Assembly: GCA_903836465.1 (NCBI GenBank) | Contig: CAILRB010000029.1 | Location: 1-34,657, forward strand | DNA length: 34,657 nt | Origin: an uncultured Chlorobiaceae bacterium | Lineage (GTDB): Bacteria; Bacteroidota; Chlorobiia; Chlorobiales; Chlorobiaceae | Reading direction: 5' to 3' | Shown: positions 18,832 to 26,443 of the stretch, one piece after another | Layout of the letters: each line of letters begins with the position of its first letter | Numbering within the stretch: the stretch's first letter is position 1 | Made by a program: the position numbers and the translations under genes | The notes under the pieces: generated by a model | Database searches by the model: none | The model's input: only the letters and a program-made list of their open reading frames with translations | Told to the model about the DNA's origin: nothing

Positions 18832-19244
18832 ATTTTAGAGGTTCGGTTAGAGGAACACAGGTGACAACGTGTACCAAAAATCCGCTCGTCGCTGAATTTT
18901 ATCTCCCCTCACTGGCGCAACGACTAAGATCCTCAGAGATCGAGCCTGGCTCTCAAGGGATTGAGAGGAATATAAGCTTACCAGCTTTAAAAAGTAGACT
19001 CCTCCTCACAGATTATCGATTTATAGCGGTTCTGAAACAGATTGACCGTGCATTTTGCATCTACTGATTATACACAGTCAAAAGATATCGTGAACAGAAT
19101 AATGCAACAAGGGATGTGGAGTTGATTTTGTCCACTTGAAGCGCAATTATTTTCATATTTCTGCCGCTGGAAATGTTACGAGTGAACGTCTCACCATGGA
19201 GAAGTGTCGTGATTTATTCTAACTATTTAAAATTATAAATAAAC
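18832..19244. other. Intergenic region between divergent def and the Spy-like gene
   Basis: No credible gene. A 68-codon plus-strand frame (18861-19067) has no recognisable features. A short perfect inverted repeat GAGCC-T-GGCTC lies at about 18941-18951. The last 40 bases before 19245 are very AT-rich (TAACTATTTAAAATTATAAA) and probably contain the promoter of the Spy-like gene. Confidence 0.5.
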
Positions 19245-19790
19245 ATGAACAAGAGCATTTTGACAATCCTCATTGCAGGGTTATGCTTAACCGGCCAAAG
19301 AGCATCCGCAGAAGAACTCCAGCCTGCGGTGGGAGCTCCTCCATCAAGCGTTACAGGGGCGTTTTACGACCATCCATGTTCAATAGATTCAGTTGATCAG
19401 AATGGAAGACGATTTCAGAAAAATTTGTCTGGCCTGAGTGATCGCCAAAAAGCCAAGCTGCTTGAATTAAAGAAAAGCTTTATGCAAAAGGCACGAATTG
19501 AGTTTAAGGAACTGTTCCGCCTGAATCACGAACTCGTTAATGAGTCGATCAAGCAAACACCTAATACGAAAAATGTTGTGTATCTTATTAGTAAGATCGG
19601 TAAAGTGCATGAGAGGTTGTCCTCGCTTGAAAGCAATCATATACATGAACTATCGTCCATTCTTAGTCCTGAGCAGATGCAGAAATTTATTAGTATGAAG
19701 GAGGATTTCAGGAATAACCGCTGGAATCGTATTCACCACCATTACCGGGATGATGTTCAGGGCCTGAACTACAAACCATCAGTAAATTGA
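19245..19790 (+). CDS. Spy/CpxP-like periplasmic protein
   Basis: A 181-aa exported protein. Residues 1-22 are a Sec signal peptide (SILTILIAGLCL core, cleavage after RASA). The mature part is helical and carries two LTxxQ-like motifs, LSDRQKAKL (about 63-71) and LSPEQMQKF (about 142-150). They are separated by long amphipathic helices rich in Lys, Glu and Leu, the layout of the LTXXQ family (Spy, CpxP, ZraP). These periplasmic cradles act as ATP-independent chaperones or as metal-stress sensors. The tail has clustered His (NRIHHHYRDD), which could bind metal; that is inference. No sensor kinase is adjacent. The AT-rich leader lacks a Shine-Dalgarno sequence. Confidence 0.7.
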   Translation: MNKSILTILIAGLCLTGQRASAEELQPAVGAPPSSVTGAFYDHPCSIDSVDQNGRRFQKNLSGLSDRQKAKLLELKKSFMQKARIEFKELFRLNHELVNESIKQTPNTKNVVYLISKIGKVHERLSSLESNHIHELSSILSPEQMQKFISMKEDFRNNRWNRIHHHYRDDVQGLNYKPSVN

Positions 19791-19925
19791 GCACTTTCGT
19801 CTCAATCACAATTAAACAGGTTTGTTCAACATGTTTCAATGTAACGAGATAAATGGATAAGGCTTTCGTCAATTCCGGGAAACCGGAAATAGAACAGGAA
19901 ATTGCAGATGGACTTGATAACACCG

Positions 19926-20153
19926 TATGCGTTTTGAAAAACAGTGGGCATGTCTTATGCTGAAGCTCAACAGAAAGTACGTGAAGAACTGGCAAAGGAA
20001 GGTTTCGGAATGCTCACAGAGATTGATCTCAGTAAAAAAATTGCTGAAAAGCTCCATAAGGAGTTCCGTGATTACATCATTCTCGGCGCCTGTAATCCCT
20101 CTATTGCCTATGAAGCCATGAAGAGCGAAATAAATCTCGGGTTACTGCGCTGA
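19926..20153 (+). pseudogene. DUF302 domain protein, broken
   Basis: Residues SYAEAQQKVREELAKEGFGM, LTEIDLSKKIAEKLHKEFRD and YIILGACNPSIAYEAMKSEI are the well-known first half of a DUF302 domain. The frame ends at GLLR then TGA, exactly where the family continues with a PCNV-type strand, so roughly the last 60-70 residues are missing. At the other end YAF is followed by TGA in place of an expected glutamate before KTVGM. This can be explained by paired small indels in the T-run and A-run at 19932-19941. A GTG at 19944 could start a 69-aa product, but it would lack half of the fold. DUF302 function is poorly known. Confidence 0.75.
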
Positions 20154-20288
20154 CTTTTTAATTCCAAGAAAAAAGAGTTTAATTTTTTTTAATCACGTTT
20201 ACATATTGCTGTTTCTCAAAAGTTTTCAGACCTTCTTTATTATTTAATTCATCGGACACTAATGACGATCAAAAAAAGAGAATAACCT

Positions 20289-20666
20289 ATGACGAAGAAA
20301 AATGTTGACACGATCAAGTGGCTGAAAGAGCCTGAAACTCATGATTATCCTGCAGCTAAATCGTATTTAAGCCTTCTTTATGATGAAGACTCCGCAAAAG
20401 CAACGGTAAAAAAATTGAAAGATGCACCCATTTCGCAATTCAAGGCGAAGGATATTTTTCGGGCCTCCGGTCTATCGCTCCTCGGTATCAGTAATTCACA
20501 CGTTGAAAAAGATAAATCGAAAATAGAATCCGGAAAAGAACTTTCACCGCTGCTTTTAGTGAGAGATTCAAAACTTGGCAAGGTCATCATTGCTGACGGA
20601 TATCATCGGTTGTGCGCAATTTATTTGTTTTTTGAAGATGCTGTTATTCTATGTAAGATTGTATAG
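20289..20666 (+). CDS. Small conserved protein with ParB-like C-terminal motif
   Basis: A 125-aa soluble protein. It opens with IKWLKEPETHDYPAAKSYLS, continues through KAKDIFRASGLSLLG, and ends with SPLLLVRDSKLGKVIIADGY and HRLCAIY. The ADGYHRLCA sequence matches the DGxHR core of ParB/Srx-like folds, in which a phosphate-binding loop is followed by a basic helix. I recall stand-alone proteins of this size in many bacteria without a known role. No DNA-binding HTH domain follows, so it is not a partition protein. It stands alone between a pseudogene and a terminator. AGAG about ten bases before the ATG is a weak ribosome binding site. Confidence 0.7.
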   Translation: MTKKNVDTIKWLKEPETHDYPAAKSYLSLLYDEDSAKATVKKLKDAPISQFKAKDIFRASGLSLLGISNSHVEKDKSKIESGKELSPLLLVRDSKLGKVIIADGYHRLCAIYLFFEDAVILCKIV

Positions 20667-20684
20667 GCTCGGCATTTAGACATG

Positions 20685-20711
20685 AAGCCCCGTCAACCAC
20701 GGAGCCTTTTT
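20685..20711 (+). terminator. Probable intrinsic terminator of the ParB-like gene
   Basis: AAGCCCCGT and ACGGAGCCTT can form an imperfect stem around a CAACC loop, followed by TTTTT at 20707-20711. AGGCTC at 20665-20670 could also pair with GAGCCT as an outer stem. Confidence 0.5.
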
Positions 20712-21023
20712 GTAGTCACCAATATTTTTGAGCATTACAATCATACCATAGAATGGCGCACCTCATTATTTTAGGGGTAGCATTTGTACTGGAAAGGCAT
20801 CTTTCAATGCCTTGATTACTAATGGCTTTGCGGGTTTATTCCGATCCTCACATGTCTGTCCAGCCAACTACCCACAACATCACAGGCTTTGCTGTCCGGT
20901 TTAAAATTCAGGATGAGCTGACTGGAATGTGAGTATAAAAGCCTTAATGACTAATAGAATCTTTTTCATGATCTGGCCAACTTTTAGACCAAGTAACTCA
21001 CTATTGCTTGATAAATTGTTTTT
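20712..21023. other. Intergenic stretch with no recognisable gene
   Basis: All frames are short on both strands. I see no RNA gene or repeat. The stretch lies between a terminator and the broken outer-membrane protein gene and may be decayed sequence. Confidence 0.4.
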
Positions 21024-21440
21024 TTAAAAAGCGTTATAAACAGTGACATCCGTTGCAAAGTAGCGGTAACGGGCATCAAGCTTGATGGTATTGCTGAGAG
21101 GAATTGTAAATCCCAAGCCAACCTGGTAAGCAAATGCCGTTTCATTGATCAAGGGCAAGTTTGGCAGCTCACCCGATAGGGAAAAGTTCGTTGGCATTGT
21201 CATTGACTAAACCTATGCCAGCGGTAATATTAATAATTGAGCAGCGTCAAAAACTGGAATATCATAGTAGCCATTGGCCAGAAATGAGAGCACTGAAACA
21301 TTAGGATTTGCACTTATCCAATAATCCTTATTACTCTCGTCCTTCTGATACCCAACTTCTCCCTCAAGTCGAAAGTTGTTTTTGAAGCCATAGCCAGTGT
21401 TGAGCTGGATAGTAACAGAAGATGAAAAGCGAGTATTCAT
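21024..21440 (-). pseudogene. Outer-membrane beta-barrel protein, frameshifted remnant
   Basis: The minus strand from ATG 21440 encodes alternating beta strands: FSSSVTIQLNTGYGFKNNFR, LEGEVGYQKDES, VSVLSFLANGYYDI. That frame stops near 21213. The sequence then continues in other frames with ITAGIGLVNDNANELFPIG (stop) and NETAFAYQVGLGFTIPLSNT, IKLDARYRYFATDVTVYNAF, ending at 21024. Together this is the typical sequence of a small OmpW/OmpA-like or opacity-type porin (AYQVGxGxxIPLS, then LDxRYRYF and a final aromatic). No signal peptide precedes the ATG, so the 5' end is also missing. At least two frame breaks make a functional barrel impossible. It lies just downstream of the M16 peptidase gene. 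Confidence 0.72.
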
Positions 21441-21502
21441 GCTTCATCAGGTTTTCAAAGACTTTGGGATACCTGGTCTGGTAACGATCCTGTCAGATCA
21501 GT

Positions 21503-24448
21503 TCAATAACCGAAAATATCCTTGATCGTCAGCTCCTTGACGGTTCCATATTTTCCAAGGGTCTTTATGTCAAGATTGCCTTTTTTGCCCAGCACCAGCA
21601 TAATATGGTGCTTCTCTCTGAAATGTTTCCTGTGAAAATTTTCGACATCGTCGAGGCTCATTGCTGGAGCATCCCGGTAAATATCTTTTCGAATGTCATA
21701 GCGGTGACCGAGCCTGACTGCATCTTCATAATTGAAAAGAATTTTTGTTTTTGTCAGATGTTCGCTTGAAATCTTCTGCAAAATACCGTTACGGGTTGCG
21801 GCAAACAGTGCTGGTGATTTCGGCAGATCGATCATCAGGTTATTCATCCCTTCAAGTGCTTCCGGCAGCTTGTCTGCCTGGGTGCCGATATAACTAATAA
21901 TATAGTTGTGCTTTCCTTTCTGCTTCGGAGCTTTGTAGACCGAAAAAACCGAATAGGCAAGAGCTTTGGCCTCTCTCAGTTCCTGGAAGACTACTGAAGA
22001 CATTCCACCGCCATAATATTCATTGAAGAGGGTAATCAGCGGCACCATCGAGGGATCGTACACTTCATCCCTGGTCAGCATAATCACCTCTGCCTGGGTC
22101 ATGTCGTGATCCACGATATAAACAAGATTATCCGGCTGTTCAAGTTCCGGAAAAGGATTGGAGAGCGGAGGCGTATTGAACGACTCCGGATAGTGGCGAA
22201 CCGAATGCAGTTCGCTGAGCACCTCTGTCGAAGAAGCCGGTCCATAGTAGAGTACCCTGTGCTGATATTGCAGAAGGTTATGAACTTCATCAAGCAGCTC
22301 CTTCGGGCTCACTTTTTTCAGTTCTTCATTGCTGAGCACGTTCGTAAAAGGAGAGTGCGTACCGTATTTGCCATAATTGGGTATAGCCTCGAAGAGTATC
22401 TTTTCCTTCGAAAGTTTGTCGTCACTCCGATTTTTCAGGACGCTTGCCTTGAGTTTTTCAAGAGCATCCGGGTCAGGCCTGGCATCGGTCAACAAATTTT
22501 CAAGCATTCTGATGGCGGCCGGAGCGTTTTTGCCGAGGCCTGAAAGTTGCAGGTAGAGGTAATTCTCGGAAGTGAAGACCGAGAAGTTTGCTCCGATCTT
22601 GTAAAGTTCCTGGCTGAACTCTGCTGGTGTAAGCTTCGACGTGCCTAAATAAGAGAGATAATCAAGCGCAAGATCGATTTTCCGGCTGTTGTTTTTTCCG
22701 ATATCGAAGACATAATAAAGCGAGAATAGATCGTTTTCCCTGTTTTGCAGATAGTGCAGCTTGACCGAAGGGTTGACATCAAGAAAGGTGATATCCTTGT
22801 TGTAATCGACAAAAGATGGCTCTATTTTTTCTGATTTTTTGGTCAGAAGTTTTGTTGCAAAAGTTGACGAGGTGTTCCTGTTCATCTTGATCGGTGTGAT
22901 CGGAGGCTTCTCTATTTTAGCCTCACGCTCTGACGTACCATGCTCCTTGTAGACTGCGACATAATTCGCGCCATAATGTTTTCGCACAAATGCCACAATT
23001 TCTTCCTTTGTAATCTTCTCAAGTCGATCGAACTGACGTACCTGATTTGGCCACGGCATCCCCCAGATAAATCTATCGACATAAGCATCGACCCGGCCCT
23101 GATTGCTTTCGTACCTTTTGAGCTCCTCTCGTTTCAGGTCATTGATTGCCGCCTCGATCAGCCAGTCAGGAAACTCTCCCTTCTTGAGGAGTTTGAGCTG
23201 GTCAAGCAAGAGGGTTCTGACCTGGTCGAGGCTCTGTCCTTTCTGCGGCTTTGCGCTGAGGATATGGACGGAGTAATCTTTCATCATGTCCAGCATCGAA
23301 CCCGCATCCAGCACTTTCTGCTTTTGGTTCAGGTTGAGGTCCATCAGCCCTGCCCTCTGATTGAACAGGATTTTGTCGATCAGTGTCAGGTAATCTGTAT
23401 CAGAGGTGTTCACACCGTTAAAGCGGAATCCAATGACCATCTCTTCAGCTTCCGGCCCCTTTGTCTTGATGAAGGTGGGCTTGGTAATTGCCTCTTCGAC
23501 GGGAGGCGTAAAGTGGGGTACCTCTTTTGGCTGAAGCACTGAGAACTTCTCGTCGACAAGTTTGATTGTGACATCAGGATCGAAATCTCCTGCAATGCAG
23601 AGCGCCATGTTATTTGGCACATAGTAGGAGCGGTAATAGTCGACAACATTTTTTATCGAGGGATTTTTGAGGTGCTCGGCCTTACCGATAGTGGTCTGGG
23701 TCCCGTAAGTGTGTTTTTTGAACAAACCAGCAAAGAGATTTTCCCATATTTTGCGCTGATCACTGTCCATGCCCATGTTCTTCTCTTCATAAACGGTTTC
23801 AAGTTCAGTATGAAAGAGCCTCATGACCGGATTGCGGAACCGTTCGGCTTCGATGGTCAGCCATTGATCAAGCTTGTTGGAGGGGATATCGTTGACATAG
23901 ACAGTCTCCTCCACGTTAGTGTGAGCATTGGTGCCACGGGCTCCGATGGAGTTCAGCAGTTTGTCATACTCGTTGGGAATGGCAAAGCGGGCGGCAACAT
24001 TGGAAATGCTGTCGATATCCTTGTAGATTGCCGCTCTTTTTTTGATGTCGGAGGTCGAACGATACTGCTCGTAAAGCCCTGTGATCTTGTCGAGTTCAAT
24101 GCGTTCTTTTGAATAGTCTAGCGAGCCAAGAGAATCTGTTCCCTTGAAAAGCATGTGTTCAAGATAGTGTGCAAGCCCGGTTGTTTCGGCAGGGTCATTC
24201 TTGCTGCCCGCACGGACAGCTATAGAAGTGTAAATTCTCGGTTCGTCCTTGTGTGGACTCATGTAAACGGTAAGTCCGTTTTTCAGTGTATAGATTCTTG
24301 TATGAAGAGAGTCACCCGGAACGGTGGAGTATGGATACAGCTTGTTTTCTTTGATCAGGGGCGTACAGGACATTACATGCAAAAAGAGTATGCCGATGGC
24401 AAGCATTGGAATACTTCTGTTCCTGAATACCTGAAAATAATCCCGCAT
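21503..24448 (-). CDS. M16 family zinc peptidase, predicted lipoprotein
   Basis: A 981-aa pitrilysin-like protease. The N-terminus ([14 protein letters not shown]) is a lipoprotein-type signal with likely lipidated C28, so the protein is probably periplasmic and lipid-anchored. The inverted zinc motif is HYLEH (H94, E97, H98) in [14 protein letters not shown]. The third ligand lies in the [10 protein letters not shown] region near 215-222. A second, inactive M16-like half occupies about 520-980, including the [20 protein letters not shown] segment with the substrate-clamping R/Y-type C-terminal features. Length matches bacterial two-domain M16 proteins, which degrade peptides in a closed chamber. 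Substrate unknown. The gene stands alone and starts at ATG 24448. The broken barrel gene follows on the same strand. Confidence 0.95.
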   Translation of the reverse strand: MRDYFQVFRNRSIPMLAIGILFLHVMSCTPLIKENKLYPYSTVPGDSLHTRIYTLKNGLTVYMSPHKDEPRIYTSIAVRAGSKNDPAETTGLAHYLEHMLFKGTDSLGSLDYSKERIELDKITGLYEQYRSTSDIKKRAAIYKDIDSISNVAARFAIPNEYDKLLNSIGARGTNAHTNVEETVYVNDIPSNKLDQWLTIEAERFRNPVMRLFHTELETVYEEKNMGMDSDQRKIWENLFAGLFKKHTYGTQTTIGKAEHLKNPSIKNVVDYYRSYYVPNNMALCIAGDFDPDVTIKLVDEKFSVLQPKEVPHFTPPVEEAITKPTFIKTKGPEAEEMVIGFRFNGVNTSDTDYLTLIDKILFNQRAGLMDLNLNQKQKVLDAGSMLDMMKDYSVHILSAKPQKGQSLDQVRTLLLDQLKLLKKGEFPDWLIEAAINDLKREELKRYESNQGRVDAYVDRFIWGMPWPNQVRQFDRLEKITKEEIVAFVRKHYGANYVAVYKEHGTSEREAKIEKPPITPIKMNRNTSSTFATKLLTKKSEKIEPSFVDYNKDITFLDVNPSVKLHYLQNRENDLFSLYYVFDIGKNNSRKIDLALDYLSYLGTSKLTPAEFSQELYKIGANFSVFTSENYLYLQLSGLGKNAPAAIRMLENLLTDARPDPDALEKLKASVLKNRSDDKLSKEKILFEAIPNYGKYGTHSPFTNVLSNEELKKVSPKELLDEVHNLLQYQHRVLYYGPASSTEVLSELHSVRHYPESFNTPPLSNPFPELEQPDNLVYIVDHDMTQAEVIMLTRDEVYDPSMVPLITLFNEYYGGGMSSVVFQELREAKALAYSVFSVYKAPKQKGKHNYIISYIGTQADKLPEALEGMNNLMIDLPKSPALFAATRNGILQKISSEHLTKTKILFNYEDAVRLGHRYDIRKDIYRDAPAMSLDDVENFHRKHFREKHHIMLVLGKKGNLDIKTLGKYGTVKELTIKDIFGY

Positions 24449-24863
24449 GATAAAATGTAATGATAGAGTTTAACATCGACTTTTCTCCAGAAGATAAGCA
24501 TTCACCAGCCGTAATGCAGCACAGCGGCAGATCAAAAACCTGAATTCCTGTCATGTTGAAGCTTCGGTAAAGTATTTTCCTCTGAACCACAGCACCACCT
24601 TGACCAGTGCTCTCAGAGCGGGAACCTCAACAGCGGCACTGTCACTGCGGCAAAGGCTTTCCTCCCGGAGTTGATTCCGAAAACAACTATGGCTCACCAG
24701 ACACCGTGATCCAGCACGAAGGTTGTCATGCCTCCTCTCTGTTACATCTTTGCAAACAAAGAGATGTATAAAAAAAGGCATAGAGCCTTTTGGTATATTG
24801 GCACGTCAATTTTTCGCTGTTCTAAAAAAAAGAAGCTGCGTTTTTCAAACACAACAACAAATT
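24449..24863. other. Divergent intergenic region between M16 and membrane protein genes
   Basis: No gene supported. It must contain both promoters. For the plus-strand gene, TATAAA (24767-24772) and TATATT (24794-24799) are possible -10 boxes, neither with a good -35. A terminator-like hairpin lies at 24773-24791. Confidence 0.4.
24770..24791 (-). terminator. Terminator-like hairpin upstream of the polytopic membrane gene
   Basis: AAAAGGC (24773-24779) and GCCTTTT (24785-24791) pair around ATAGA. The T-run is best on the minus strand. On the plus strand the stem is followed only by GG, so an attenuator role is less likely. Confidence 0.4.
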
Positions 24864-25766
24864 ATGACAATATTTTTCAACCGCATTGACCGACTTTTTA
24901 ATTCGTTGGAGCATTTTTGGGAGTTTAAGCGCACGGAGCGAACGGCGGCGAATGTTCTGATCATTGCTTTCCTCGGAACACTCGCCCTGATAGAACTTCG
25001 TCGTCATGGATTATTAACGGAAGAACTTGCCGCGATTGTACCATCAAACCATTATTACGCGATTAACGTTGCTTTTTCCATGCTGCTTGGTCTTGAGGTT
25101 CTCGGATTGGTTTTCAGCATTTCCAACTCGGTTGCAGTTTCGATTGGCAAGCAGTTCGAGATACTCTCGCTCATCCTGCTCCGGCATTCTTTTAATGAAT
25201 TCATCTACTTTCACGAGCCGCTTATGTGGACTGAAGCACCAGAGCCTGTGCTGCACATCCTCTCCAATGCCAGCGGCGGCCTGCTGATTTTTCTCATGAT
25301 CGGTGTGTATTACAAACTTCAGTACAATCGGGTCATGACGCAGAGCCAAAGTATTACCCTCAATTTTATTGCGTTTAAAAAGCTTGTGGCACTTCTTCTC
25401 TTGTGCATTTTCAGCGGCATCGGAATCACCGATGCTTATTTTTATTTGAATGGCTGGTCGACCTTTGATTTCTTTGCGATATTCTACACAGTTCTTGTCT
25501 TCAGCGATGTGCTGCTGGTGCTGGTTTCTTTACGCTACAGTTCAAGCTATAAAACGGTGTTTCGCAACTCCGGCTTTGCCGTTGCCACTGTCGTTGTGCG
25601 GCTTGCCCTCACAGCCCCGCCATATTATAATGTTCTCCTCGGTGTCGGAGCAATGGCTTTTGCGATCGGCATTACCGTCGCCTACAACAGATTCGAAACA
25701 ACACCGGTAGTGAAATCGTCACCGGTACGATTATCAGAAGAGAGCAAGGCGGCTTCTCTGGATTGA
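24864..25766 (+). CDS. Polytopic membrane protein of unknown function
   Basis: A 300-aa integral membrane protein with about seven or eight helices, near 27-46, 64-87, 98-117, 128-152, 172-196, 204-224, 236-250 and 254-274. The N-terminal 25 residues are charged and cytoplasmic-looking (RIDRLFNSLEHFWEFKRTER). Between helices 3 and 4 lies HEPLMWTEAPEP. I do not recognise a family; no ATPase, transporter or enzyme motif is visible. The frame is open 47 codons further up, but those residues are not hydrophobic or conserved-looking, and ATG 24864 (MTIFFNRIDRL) is the natural start. It stands alone, divergent from the M16 peptidase, with a long gap before the glycan cluster. Confidence 0.75.
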   Translation: MTIFFNRIDRLFNSLEHFWEFKRTERTAANVLIIAFLGTLALIELRRHGLLTEELAAIVPSNHYYAINVAFSMLLGLEVLGLVFSISNSVAVSIGKQFEILSLILLRHSFNEFIYFHEPLMWTEAPEPVLHILSNASGGLLIFLMIGVYYKLQYNRVMTQSQSITLNFIAFKKLVALLLLCIFSGIGITDAYFYLNGWSTFDFFAIFYTVLVFSDVLLVLVSLRYSSSYKTVFRNSGFAVATVVVRLALTAPPYYNVLLGVGAMAFAIGITVAYNRFETTPVVKSSPVRLSEESKAASLD

Positions 25767-26058
25767 AAAGCATCCAGCAAAAGCTTCACATCATTCCTGA
25801 AGTATCTCTCAATGAGCTGAGAAAACGACCAATTTGTTGAAAGAAAACCGAGCGGCGAACGTATTAGATGTAGGTTTGAAATAGTTCATCTTCCGTACTT
25901 GGCTGAATTATGAGCTTTTCCGATTGTTCAACCATCAATGCCTTTAGTGCTTCTTATCTCAAAATTGCTCAACGGTTGTCGTAAAATCGAGGGGTTCCAA
26001 AGAGAATACGCGGCAATTATGGCTTGAAATACCAAAATAAAGGGGACTGAAGTTAGTC

Positions 26059-26075
26059 ATCACATGTAATGTGAT
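26059..26075. promoter_or_regulatory. Perfect 7-3-7 palindrome, possible operator
   Basis: ATCACAT-GTA-ATGTGAT is a perfect inverted repeat 370 bases before the GT2 synthase gene. Its size and symmetry fit a dimeric helix-turn-helix regulator site. The half-site order is the reverse of the CRP consensus. The regulator is unknown. Confidence 0.35.
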
Positions 26076-26385
26076 CGGAAAATAATCCCAGAAAGTATAT
26101 CAGTAAAGTTGTAAAGCATTGCAAGAGACAGACAAAATCGTTTCCAATTTTTTGCCGGATTTGAAGGCTGTCACGAACAGTCTTTTCGATATCCTCACTT
26201 CCTCATCGGGTGCAGCTTCCCGCTATTACCAAACCCGAGTAATGCCTGTTGAAAACGCGGGTTACATGCTTGCTGCACATTTCCGCAAATTTGCAATTAT
26301 CGTCAGAAAAAGGCTGTCTGCTGAAATGCTTTTACTTGACACCAGGATTGTTTCCATGCAAAGGAACCGGTCATGCAGATGATCC

Positions 26386-26391
26386 TATAAT
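26386..26391 (+). promoter_or_regulatory. Possible -10 box of the glycan cluster
   Basis: TATAAT lies 52 bases before the ATG at 26444. No good -35 is seen at the usual spacing; a perfect TTGACA at 26336-26341 is too far upstream to pair with it. Confidence 0.3.
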
Positions 26392-26443
26392 GCCAATCCA
26401 GGATTTTTTTAACGAAAAACTTACGGTTATCTATTGAGTACTT

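Larger units (their letters stand above)
25767..26443. other. Long intergenic region upstream of the glycan cluster
   Basis: No convincing gene in 677 bases. An 88-codon plus-strand frame at 26119-26382 begins at TTG and shows no family features. It holds a palindrome at 26059-26075 and a possible -10 box at 26386-26391. The length and AT content suggest either regulation or decayed sequence. Confidence 0.5.

Noticed and set aside
18861..19067. Plus-strand 68-codon frame between def and the Spy-like gene
   Set aside because: It has no ribosome binding site, no recognisable features and a composition like the surrounding non-coding DNA.
19855..19965. 36-codon frame upstream of the DUF302 relic
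   Set aside because: It overlaps the relic in another frame and shows no family or export features.
22106..23542. Plus-strand frames antisense to the M16 gene
   Set aside because: They lie fully within a well-supported coding gene and encode no known domain.
26119..26382. 87-aa frame upstream of the glycan cluster
   Set aside because: It has a TTG start, no Shine-Dalgarno and no recognisable motif; probably chance.
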